From contig VZTG01003219.1 of the NCBI GenBank assembly GCA_013397845.1, positions 162,745-226,744 of the forward strand: 64,000 nucleotides of DNA, read 5' to 3'. Of the stretch, positions 59,501 through 64,000 are shown in pieces. Below the pieces are notes generated by a model. The model ran no database searches and was not told where the DNA came from. It saw only the letters and a list, made by a program, of their open reading frames with translations. Numbering within the stretch: the first letter of the stretch is position 1; every line of letters starts with the position of its first letter. The DNA comes from Melanocharis versteri. Its lineage: Eukaryota > Chordata > Aves > Passeriformes > Melanocharitidae. The position numbers and the translations under genes were made by a program.

Positions 59501-62500
59501 TTCCTTCTGCCATCTCCTCCCTGACAGCTGCTGAACTTCTGCTCCTCTCAGGCTTCATTCCCGTGAAACCACCTTCAACTGGGGCAGCACAAAGCAGCCA
59601 AGAGCTCTGAGAGCATTGCCCAAAAACCCCCTGCACCCCCGCTGTGCTGTCCAGGCCCACTCCAGGGGATGTTGGCCTTTCCAGCAGGACCCCAACACCT
59701 TTCAGCCAGGCAAGGCCTTGGCAGGTGTCCCTTGGGCACAGTTTGCTGCTGGTTAGGTACAAATCCAGGAGCTGAACACTGCTCCTACAAAGGGAAAATG
59801 GGGATGTGAGTGGAAGCAGGTGATAACCCGTTGATATTAATCCCATGAAGTTCTCTCCTTTCTGACTGGGTGGTCAGTCCAGCCCTAAAGGAAGCCTTAA
59901 CCATTTAATTCCCCTGATTGTAATATTCAGTTTTCAGCACGAGAGGCAGATGATCTCTGATCAGTAAACAAGCAGTTTAAGGACTCTGCTAGGTCTTCAT
60001 GTGACTGCTTCTTTGATGAACAGGCCCCTCTGTGCAGAGATTTCCTATGCAGTGGTTTTTTGTTTCTTTTTTCCCCCTCCAGTGACACCTAAGCAGACCC
60101 CAGGACTCCAGCAGCTGCTCCCATGAGGAGGATGAGGTGGTGCCACTCCTCTGCTGCTTCATTTCAGGCAACAGTGTGCCACTAGAAATTCATTCCTGGC
60201 TCCAGAAGTGGCCAGATCACAGCCCTGAGCAATCCAGGGAGGCAGAACTGCCTTAGGTGGGCTGGAGTAAAGTGATGTTATCAGTGAAGGAGAACCATAA
60301 ACCCTCAAATTCCATTTCCTAACACTGACCTTTGGTAGTTGAGACAAGCATAGCTGGAGGTCGAGGCAGCATCAAGCCCCGGAGATCAACTTTTTCTTCA
60401 TCTGCTCCTGCCCCAGCTGATGAAGGACTAGGAGAGCTGCAGAAAAATGATAAATATTAAATGAAAAATATTAAAAGGTTCTGACTGGAACCTTCTTTCT
60501 GTGACAAATCCAAGGCCACAGAAGCTTCTCTGGTAAAACTGCTTTACTGGAAAAGCCATTTCAATCCCTTGTCTGTGACATGAACTGCATCAAGGTCTCT
60601 CTGACTGAACATCTTTTCATATTACTCCCCCGGAGGCTCTCTGTGTTCAATTAAAAGTAGCTAATGCAAAGTAGCCAGCTTGGCAAAGAAATCTGGGAAT
60701 CAAGAAATATGTCAGGCTGCACTAGCAGAGCTTTTCCCACCCACAGACACATCCTAGTTGCTATTCACTTTGGGTTCTTTAGGCTGAGTTTAACCAGTTT
60801 GAAGGGTTCGTGTTAGGCAACAAGCACAATCCAGTCTGGCAGGGCTGTTCATGCCAGTGAAACTTCCACAACATTCCTGCACATCTGAAAGGACCCAATC
60901 GGGGCAGGGTGAACAGAAGGTGTGGTTGAAAGCCAGGGACTGTCTGGGAACAGTTTTAGCTGGGACTGTGAGCTCAGGCTGCTCAGGCAAACCTGCCTCA
61001 TCCCCTGCCACCACCACGGAGCTGGCTGGAACATATCCTGCTTGCTCACTCCCAGGAGCCCACAGCATTTGCAAGTCTCATCTGAAAAGGGCAATCTGAG
61101 CTGCAGTTTGTATTCCTGCCTCCCAACAGACCAAATTACCAGCATTAGGAGAAAGACAAGTGCATTATTTAGGATGTAGCACTGCTCCGGACTGAGTTCT
61201 ACCAGAGGAGCAGAATTCATCATCTTTGTAAGAGGGAAAAAGCATCCCTGAGGAAAATAAACAAATAAAGAGAATGAAACTTGGCCAAATTGATTTTTTT
61301 TCACATCTTAAACATAAAAATGATGAGAATCGCTGGTCGTGGCTGAGCAGAGCTGAACTCTGACACACAATCCTCCACAGCAACCCTCAGGTTAATTCCA
61401 CGTGGCTGAGCTCTGCCACTCCACTGACAGCACTGCAGAGGATCTCACCTCCAGCCTGCTGCCAGGACTGTGCCACCCTGCCCCCAGGATCAGGCAGGAT
61501 CCCTAAAAACCTCTCCAGAACCTGCAGGTGCAGGGCCTTGTCTGAGCTTTCTGCAGCAGAGTTTCTCATGCAGTTAAAGGTTTATAAGCCACCCTTCATC
61601 TTCACACACTTCTCTCATCACCCTCCAAAGAACCTTTTCCTACTGAATCCCTTTATCAGTTGATATGGGGGGACACAGGGCAAAGCCAGATGTCTCCTAG
61701 GAAAGGGTCACTCACTGGCACACAGCCTTGCAGCTCTTCTCCAGCACCAGGTTTCCAAATCTTGCTGCAAGAGTATGAATTGCAGACCTGGATACCAGGG
61801 AACAGGGAATGGGAAGCAACTGCAACTGTCCCACGCCTGACACATCTGGGACCTGAGGGAACAGGAGCTGGAGCTGGGCCAGGGCAGGGCAGGCTGGAGA
61901 TCAGGGAAGGGCTCTTCCCCAGAGGGTGCTGGGCACTGCCCAGGCTCCCCAGGGAATGGGCACGGCCCCGAGGCTGCCAGAGCTCCAGGAGTGTTTGGAC
62001 AATGCTCCCAGGGATGCAGAGGGTGGGACTGTTGGAGTGTCTGTGCAGGGCCAGGAGCTGGGCTGGATGATCCCTGTGAATCCCTTCCCACTCAGGATAT
62101 TCCATCATTCTACAATCTGCTGCAGAAGAGAGAAGGATTTCTGCAGACTGCATAACTGGCTCGGAAATACAAAACTTGAGGGATTGCTCCCCCTGCACCC
62201 CTGCGCTGCAGGACCTTTAGAAGGCTGACACAGAGCACTGAGTGCCTGCCTGCCTCCAGGGCTCACTGCCTGTGGAACAGCAGCTCCAAACCATCCGGGG
62301 CCATCACCTGGCAGTCGGGGGCAGGATTCCAGCAGCTCTCCCTCCGAACCAGAGGCACAGCTCCCTGTGCACCTGGCTGGGCAGGGGCAGGGACACGACA
62401 GGCTCCGCTTGGCTCCGTGCCCTGGGACAGCCACGGGTGATGTCCTGCAGGATGCCAAGGGCTCTGGGCCCTCTCACACCCAATGCCAGCACTGGGGGCA

Positions 62501-62539
62501 CCTTGCCAGGCTCTGAAGTGTAGGAGGAAGGCAGCTTTT
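29486..62539 (-). CDS. Multi-NDK-module protein gene (13 exons visible, partial at both ends)
   Basis: The exons (62308-62539, 60330-60436, 57257-57411, 55839-55983, 52940-53074, 50998-51192, 49466-49792, 44148-44317, 38451-38646, 35032-35126, 33907-34027, 31503-31720, 29486-29571) all have GT-AG borders, and intron phase agrees at all twelve junctions. The joined product is about 727 residues and carries four divergent nucleoside-diphosphate-kinase-like modules. Module 3 is the clearest: LLIKPGVWSRRLP, FSVVGMKHLEL, GTALVLCLQRPNAVKKL, then YGGSRSYPMAVRDVKLFFPE. The catalytic His motif (NxxHGSD in active NDKs) is Tyr-Gly-Gly in module 3 but Phe-His-Gly in module 1, so most modules are probably inactive. 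Axonemal proteins such as NME8 combine several NDK modules, and a long form of DNAAF8/C16orf71 is another candidate, so a ciliary role is a reasonable but unproven inference. The 5' end is beyond 64 kb and the terminal exon is missing. Exon borders were set by eye. Confidence 0.75.
30540..31090 (-). mobile_element. CR1 LINE fragment, antisense to plus, in an intron
   Basis: The reversed CR1 tail (CCTGGGATGGAAGGGACCTC) leads through CCTTGGACACTGCCAGGGAT and CCTCTGGACCGGCTCCAGCA to CAGAGCTGGAAGCAATGCTC. At about 550 bp it lies in the intron between 29571 and 31503, in the same direction as the gene. Confidence 0.92.
31503..31720 (-). CDS. NDK-repeat gene exon, module 4 N-terminal half
   Basis: Acceptor CTCTCTTCCTGCCAG, donor CAAAG|GTATGG. 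Phase 1 in, phase 0 out. LCQTTCLVLPGIILRG and RGFVVTGARLAVLDSPQAL fit the NDK strand-helix-strand segment. Confidence 0.88.
31721..33906 (-). other. Intron of the NDK-repeat gene
   Basis: Contains a G-rich minisatellite with an assembly gap at 31812-32056 and a C run at 32935-32944. No further coding or repeat feature is recognised, and no intermediate exon is needed by phase. Confidence 0.6.
31812..32056. repeat. Minisatellite of GGGATGGGCTCT / GGGATAGGCCT units, with N at 31913
   Basis: About 245 bp of mixed 6-, 11- and 12-bp units built on CTGGGATGGGC. The N in its middle marks an unresolved array. It lies about 90 bp from the 5' side of exon 31503-31720, in the intron. Confidence 0.92.
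33907..34027 (-). CDS. NDK-repeat gene exon, linker between modules 3 and 4
   Basis: Acceptor CTTACCTCCTGCAG, donor TCCTG|GTAAGG. Phase 0 in, phase 1 out. It reads LSLGVRKQRRIL and a Pro/Ser/Gly-rich tail with no module pattern. Confidence 0.75.
34028..35031 (-). other. Intron of the NDK-repeat gene
   Basis: A phase-0 intron of about 1 kb. Its only notable content is the interstitial telomere-like tract near its middle. Confidence 0.65.
34573..34626. repeat. Interstitial telomere-like (CCCTAA)n tract
   Basis: About nine degenerate CCCTAA/CCCTAG/CCCCAG units (CTAACCCTAGCCCTAATCC, then CCCTAACCCTAACCC) lie in an intron. The C-rich telomere strand is on the plus strand. Vertebrate telomeres are (TTAGGG)n, so this is an interstitial telomeric sequence. 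Confidence 0.9.
35032..35126 (-). CDS. NDK-repeat gene exon, end of module 3
   Basis: Acceptor TTTGTCTCTCAG, donor GAAGAG|GTAGGA. Phase 1 in, phase 0 out. SYPMAVRDVKLFFPEG is the typical NDK C-terminal helix-strand (AxRDIxxFFPE). It completes the split Gly codon of the preceding exon, which is strong support for the junction. Confidence 0.9.
35127..38450 (-). other. Intron of the NDK-repeat gene
   Basis: About 3.3 kb of AT-richer, mostly single-copy sequence. It separates the two halves of a split Gly codon, so no exon is missing. Open frames here (for example 37193-37558 minus) show no family pattern. Nothing else is recognised. Confidence 0.6.
38451..38646 (-). CDS. NDK-repeat gene exon, module 3 C-terminal half
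   Basis: Acceptor CTGATTTCTTCTCAG, donor TTATG|GTGGGT. Phase 0 in, phase 1 out. GTALVLCLQRPNAVKKL, then LLGPEDPQVAQ and QYGTSTVQNGFYG match the NDK order SGPVVAMVWEG, LLGPTNP, GRNIIHGSD. The histidine is replaced by tyrosine. Confidence 0.9.
39521..40070. repeat. 50-bp minisatellite, about 11 copies, with a 100-bp higher-order unit
   Basis: Perfect 50-bp register throughout (each unit contains TCTGAATAAC and GGCAGGAGCATCCAG). The left copies are nearly uniform. On the right, 39841-39940 and 39941-40040 form a two-unit higher-order repeat differing at only three positions. The array keeps at least two minus-strand frames open for over 200 codons, which is a by-product of the repeat. Confidence 0.95.
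42090..42435 (+). mobile_element. CR1 LINE fragment, sense, diverged
   Basis: It runs from GGACAGTGCCAGGCTCTTCT through CCTCCACATGAGGAAGAAAT and CCCTGGCAGGGGGGTGGGAC to GATCTCCAGAGGTCACTTCC. This is a different, older CR1 subfamily pattern from the copies at 24.7 or 18.7 kb. Confidence 0.85.
44148..44317 (-). CDS. NDK-repeat gene exon, module 3 N-terminal half
   Basis: Acceptor CGCTTTGTTCCAG, donor CAGCAG|GTGGGT. Phase 1 in, phase 0 out. LLIKPGVWSRRLP and FSVVGMKHLEL are close to the NDK consensus (IKPDGVQRGL ... GFKLVGMK), the clearest family signature of the gene. Confidence 0.88.
44318..49465 (-). other. Large intron of the NDK-repeat gene
   Basis: A 5.1-kb phase-1 intron, AT-rich. It holds a short antisense CR1 tail at 48592-48665 and T-runs near 47037 and 47700. 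The open segment at 48.0-48.2 kb has splice-like ends but its phase does not fit the gene (see rejected items). Confidence 0.6.
48592..48665 (-). mobile_element. CR1 LINE 3'-end remnant, antisense
   Basis: Only the last part of the CR1 tail is present: CACAATGGCTTGGGTTGGAA to CCATCTTGTTCCAACTCCCT. A very short copy. Confidence 0.75.
49466..49792 (-). CDS. NDK-repeat gene exon, module 2 main part
   Basis: Acceptor TCTTGACTTGCAG, donor CCTG|GTAAGG. Phase 1 in and out (327 nt, the longest exon). GFELLGLKWLPHLTR, SPVLVCALRAIDAFRALG and TFRQAILFF follow the NDK order of core strand, dimer-side strand-helix and C-terminal strand. No active-site histidine motif is visible. Confidence 0.85.
49793..50997 (-). 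other. Intron of the NDK-repeat gene
   Basis: A 1.2-kb phase-1 intron with single-copy sequence. I see no repeat or extra exon in it. Confidence 0.6.
50998..51192 (-). CDS. NDK-repeat gene exon, module 2 start
   Basis: Acceptor TGATCTCCCTGGGCAG, donor TGCAG|GTGATC. Phase 1 in and out (195 nt). Contains IPLDFLCHRAYAAEAG and VVMLTVVGMQALKRAGELL. It is the least family-like part of the array. Confidence 0.7.
51193..52534 (-). other. Intron of the NDK-repeat gene, AT-rich part
   Basis: Strongly AT-rich single-copy sequence (for example TTAATTAAGGCTTAATTGG near 52317). Nothing coding is recognised. The rest of this intron is CR1 and minisatellite. Confidence 0.55.
52535..52684 (+). mobile_element. 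CR1 LINE 3'-end fragment, sense, beside the minisatellite
   Basis: GGAAGTGTCCAAGGCCAGGC to GGTCCCTCCCAAAGCAAAGC and GTGTGTGATCCTG. The CR1 end directly adjoins the first unit of the 52685-52954 array. Confidence 0.9.
52685..52954 (-). repeat. Exon-end minisatellite: five alternating 56/51-bp units carrying splice-site copies
   Basis: Units are 52685-52740 (56), 52741-52791 (51), 52792-52847 (56), 52848-52898 (51) and 52899-52954 (56). The last overlaps the true end of exon 52940-53074. On the minus strand each unit reads acceptor-like (C/T)TTTNACAG, then a 15-nt piece (AGCTGCAGAGCCTGG or variants), then donor GTACGT or GTACAT. The 15-nt pieces are at 52726-52740, 52777-52791, 52833-52847 and 52884-52898. 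Confidence 0.93.
52940..53074 (-). CDS. NDK-repeat gene exon, module 1 C-terminal part
   Basis: Acceptor CTGTTCCGAGCACAG, donor CTGG|GTACGT. Phase 1 in and out (135 nt). It includes CFHGAPYAEELQSLG, aligned by position with the active-site HGSD motif of NDKs; the histidine is kept. The last 15 nt plus the donor are repeated in the minisatellite immediately downstream. Confidence 0.75.
55195..55335 (-). mobile_element. Probable old CR1 fragment, antisense
   Basis: GAGCTGGGAGGCACCCACAG, then GGATCATCTGAAATCTAGCT and GGCCCTGAACAGTACAGCCC resemble the reversed CR1 tail. It is diverged. Confidence 0.6.
55385..55600 (+). mobile_element. Probable old CR1 fragment, sense
   Basis: CAGATTTTCAAGACCTGACA, then GATGCTCTGCTGAGCAGGAT, GGCCTTCTGAGGCCCCTTCC and GGTGATTCTAAG match the order of the CR1 3' region with much divergence. 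Confidence 0.6.
55839..55983 (-). CDS. NDK-repeat gene exon, module 1 middle
   Basis: Acceptor CCTCACTATTTCAG, donor ACAG|GTAAAG. Phase 0 in, phase 1 out. A Gly/Ala/Pro-rich loop precedes CLVLLLRKENARHHLPALL, which corresponds to the NDK 'GPVVAMVWEGLNAVKTGR' strand-helix. Confidence 0.8.
55984..57256 (-). other. Intron of the NDK-repeat gene
   Basis: A 1.3-kb phase-0 intron. No repeat or coding feature is recognised. Confidence 0.55.
57257..57411 (-). CDS. NDK-repeat gene exon, module 1 N-terminal half
   Basis: Acceptor CCTTTCTTTGATCTAG, donor AGCAG|GTACTG. Phase 1 in, phase 0 out. It reads DIILLVSPVVPPRAYG, then RRGFVLQGLRRLQL, in the position of the NDK strand-helix-strand segment (IKPDGVQRG ... 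GFKLVGMK). Confidence 0.8.
57412..60329 (-). other. Intron of the NDK-repeat gene
   Basis: A 2.9-kb phase-1 intron. It is mostly single-copy, with a T/C-rich tract at 59350-59480. A long open segment at 59.5-59.8 kb on the minus strand looks coding but does not fit the phase (see rejected items). Confidence 0.5.
60330..60436 (-). CDS. NDK-repeat gene exon, linker before module 1
   Basis: Acceptor TTTTTCTGCAG, donor AAAG|GTCAGTG. Enters in phase 2 and leaves in phase 1. It encodes a Ser/Pro/Gly-rich linker, then DEEKVDLRGLMLPRPP. Alternative acceptors at CCTAG or TCATCAG inside the exon would shorten it. Confidence 0.7.
61449..61550 (-). other. Possible alternative exon, weakly supported
   Basis: A 102-nt segment with a strong donor (CTGGAG|GTGAGA) and a weak acceptor (CTCTGCTGCAG) is open in one frame, including ALHLQVLERFLGILPDPGG. 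It is phase 1 on both sides, while the flanking junction is phase 2. It could be used only with different neighbouring splice sites. It may equally be chance. Confidence 0.25.
61858..62115 (+). mobile_element. CR1 LINE 3'-end fragment, sense
   Basis: CAGGCTGGAGATCAGGGAAG, GAATGGGCACGGCCCCGAGG, GTCTGTGCAGGGCCAGGAGC and CACTCAGGATATTCCATCAT. It belongs to the same subfamily as the copy at 20592-21095 but in the opposite direction. Confidence 0.92.
62308..62539 (-). CDS. NDK-repeat gene, first visible exon
   Basis: The acceptor GTTTGTTTCCACAG is strong and the donor GCCAG|GTGATG moderate. The exon starts in phase 1 and ends in phase 2, matching the next exon. The frame includes VLALGVRGPRALGIL. 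Earlier exons must exist, since it begins inside a codon. The other open frame lacks a family-like pattern. Confidence 0.6.
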
Positions 62540-62648
62540 CTGTGGAAACAAACACACATGTAAGTAAAACATGGAACAACCCACCCCAAAGTCATTCACT
62601 CCGCTCAAGGGCTCTTTTCAGATGTCAGAGCCAGACCTCAGCAGAGGA

Positions 62649-63043
62649 ACCACCTGGTTACCTGTAATGGGAATCACCTGGTTACCTGTAATGTGAACCA
62701 CCTGGTTACCTGCCCTGTGAATCACCGGGTTACCTGTAATGGGAATCCATCACCTGGTTACCTGCCCTGTTAATCACCTGGTTACCTGTAATGGGAACCA
62801 CCTGGTTACCTGTAATGGGAATCACCTGGTTACCTGCTCTGGTAACCACCTGGTTACCTGCTCTGGTATCTACCTGGTTACCTGTACTTGGAATCACCTG
62901 GTTACCTGCTCTGAGAATCACCTGGTTACCTGTAATGGGNTACCTGTAATGGGAATCACCTGGTTACCTGCTCTGGGAATCATCTGGTTACCTGCCCTGG
63001 GAATCACCTGGTTACCTGCTCTGGGAATCACCTGGTTACCTGT
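62649..63043. repeat. 24-bp minisatellite of 16 full units, with N at 62940
   Basis: The unit is AATCACCTGGTTACCTGTAA plus a short variable part. GGTTACCTG occurs 16 times, plus once truncated at the N. On the minus strand every unit contains CAGGTAACC, a good match to a splice donor (CAG|GTAA). The array lies about 110 bp upstream of the first visible exon of the NDK-repeat gene. Confidence 0.95.
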
Positions 63044-63182
63044 CCTAGGGGAGAGATGCTGGCAGCACCTGCACACTTGTACCCAATAGCAAAGCTGAGG
63101 TTATTCAAGGCAGTCTGTTGAAGAAAGAGGAATTGGTTGCCTCATGTTTGCTGTGAAAAGTTATTACAGAGCAGGTGATCCA

Positions 63183-63262
63183 CTGGAAGTGTCCCTGCCC
63201 GTGGCAGGGGCTTGGAACTTGGTGGTCTTTAGGGTCCTTTCCAGCCCAAACTGTGACTCTAA
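63183..63262 (+). mobile_element. CR1 LINE 3'-end remnant, sense
   Basis: CTGGAAGTGTCCCTGCCCGT through GGTCCTTTCCAGCCCAAACT and a final GTGACTCT. A short CR1 tail. Confidence 0.85.
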
Positions 63263-64000
63263 GCCAGCCTTTCAAGCTCCTCTTGTTCATGACCACAAAG
63301 CGAGGCTGGGGGATTGAAGTACAGACAGGACAAGAACAGGGGCCTGAGGAAAGGGATGTTTTTGAAGGAGACCACAAACTGGAAATCTGGGGATTTCTTT
63401 TCTACCTTATTTCCTTTGCATCAAATACAGATATTGTACAGTGCTGTAAGATCCAGGCAAATATTTGATTTGCCACCTTTAATTTTCTGCCAGGTTTTGA
63501 ACCCTGACTTCCCTTATGTCCTTCAACAACTCTTCCCTGTGACTCTGGCAGACCTTTCTCCAGCATAGTTGGGGCCCAGGAAGTAACCCCAGAAAAAGCA
63601 AATTTGCCCCCTTTGTAGTTCTTACTGCAGATGTCAGAAAAAGCAGCAAGATGTGTGATTTTCTTCTCTTAGGTTTAAAAACATATTCAAATGTATAATT
63701 TCTTGCATAAGACTCAGAAGGCAGAACACAAATCTCCAGAGCAGGTAGATAATGGAGCAACTGGCTGTAAATATTTAAAATAGTAATTTTAGAGTTATCA
63801 AGCTAAGGGTAAAAATCTAATTTACAAACTTGCACAGCAGTTCTCAGCTCAAATGAATTGCCTCTTCATACGAAATGTTCTTAAATAATGGTGCATGGCT
63901 CAGAGCATTGAAGCAGATCTGCTGCCTGTCAGCTCCTAATGACTGCTGGTTTTATGGTTTTCTTACTCATTTCTGGAGCCCTCCTCCATTTCTCCAGCTC

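Larger units (their letters stand above)
60437..62307 (-). other. Intron of the NDK-repeat gene with a CR1 copy
   Basis: A 1.9-kb phase-2 intron. Contains a sense CR1 at about 61858-62115 and a possible alternative exon at 61449-61550 (listed separately). Confidence 0.5.
62540..64000 (-). other. Right end of the window, probable intron of the NDK-repeat gene
   Basis: Holds the 24-bp minisatellite and a short CR1 tail. Since exon 62308-62539 begins in phase 1, upstream exon(s) must exist beyond here. No supported exon is seen in this stretch. The sequence is AT-rich from 63.5 kb on. Confidence 0.5.

Noticed and set aside
59521..59787. A minus-strand open segment after a good acceptor (CCCTTTGTAG), over 80 codons with protein-like composition.
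   Set aside because: Its open frame starts in phase 2, but the flanking junction (60330 to 57411) is phase 1. The phase-1 frame meets a stop almost at once.
63554..63624. A possible 71-nt minus-strand exon after CATCTGCAG with frame GANLLFLGLLPGPQLCW.
   Set aside because: It would leave in phase 0 at a modest donor, while exon 62308-62539 starts in phase 1. It could join only through an unseen exon.

Overview
The window looks like nuclear DNA of a bird, probably from a GC-rich (microchromosome-like) segment. The evidence is about twenty fragments of the avian CR1 LINE in both orientations, vertebrate GT-AG split genes, a degenerate interstitial telomere array, several minisatellites, and SBK1 in a very GC-rich left third. 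Single N characters at 17298, 20073, 31913 and 62940 are joins in a draft assembly. There are no bacterial operons, CRISPR arrays, or rRNA or tRNA genes that I can see.

Layout. Positions 1-6092 are GC-rich, non-coding DNA upstream of SBK1, with short AT-rich islands that may be conserved regulatory elements and one long CR1 copy. Positions 6093-7916 carry the complete coding part of SBK1 (SH3-domain-binding serine/threonine kinase 1) in three exons on the + strand. A roughly 1.9 kb 3' UTR follows, holding an (CAG)11 tract and ending at a poly(A) signal near 9836. Positions 9.9-29.4 kb are intergenic: GC-rich DNA, tandem repeats, CR1 copies (one nested), AT-rich candidate conserved elements, and an exact 563-bp direct duplication on both sides of an N that is most likely an assembly error.

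From 62.5 kb down to 29.5 kb the minus strand carries thirteen exons of one gene. I assembled these by eye from open frame, splice sites and matching intron phase. Every junction agrees in phase, and the joined product (about 727 residues visible) contains four divergent nucleoside-diphosphate-kinase-like (NDK-like) modules in tandem. The 5' end lies beyond the right edge of the window and the 3' terminal exon was not found. The closest named candidates are ciliary or dynein-assembly proteins with NDK modules (NME8-like, or a long form of DNAAF8/C16orf71), but I could not confirm either, so no symbol is given. SBK1 and this gene are convergent.

The most unusual structures lie inside the introns of the NDK-repeat gene. 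Four minisatellites sit close to exons. One of them (52.7-52.95 kb) repeats the last 15 nt of an exon together with its donor site and an acceptor-like tract, giving four phase-compatible potential microexons.
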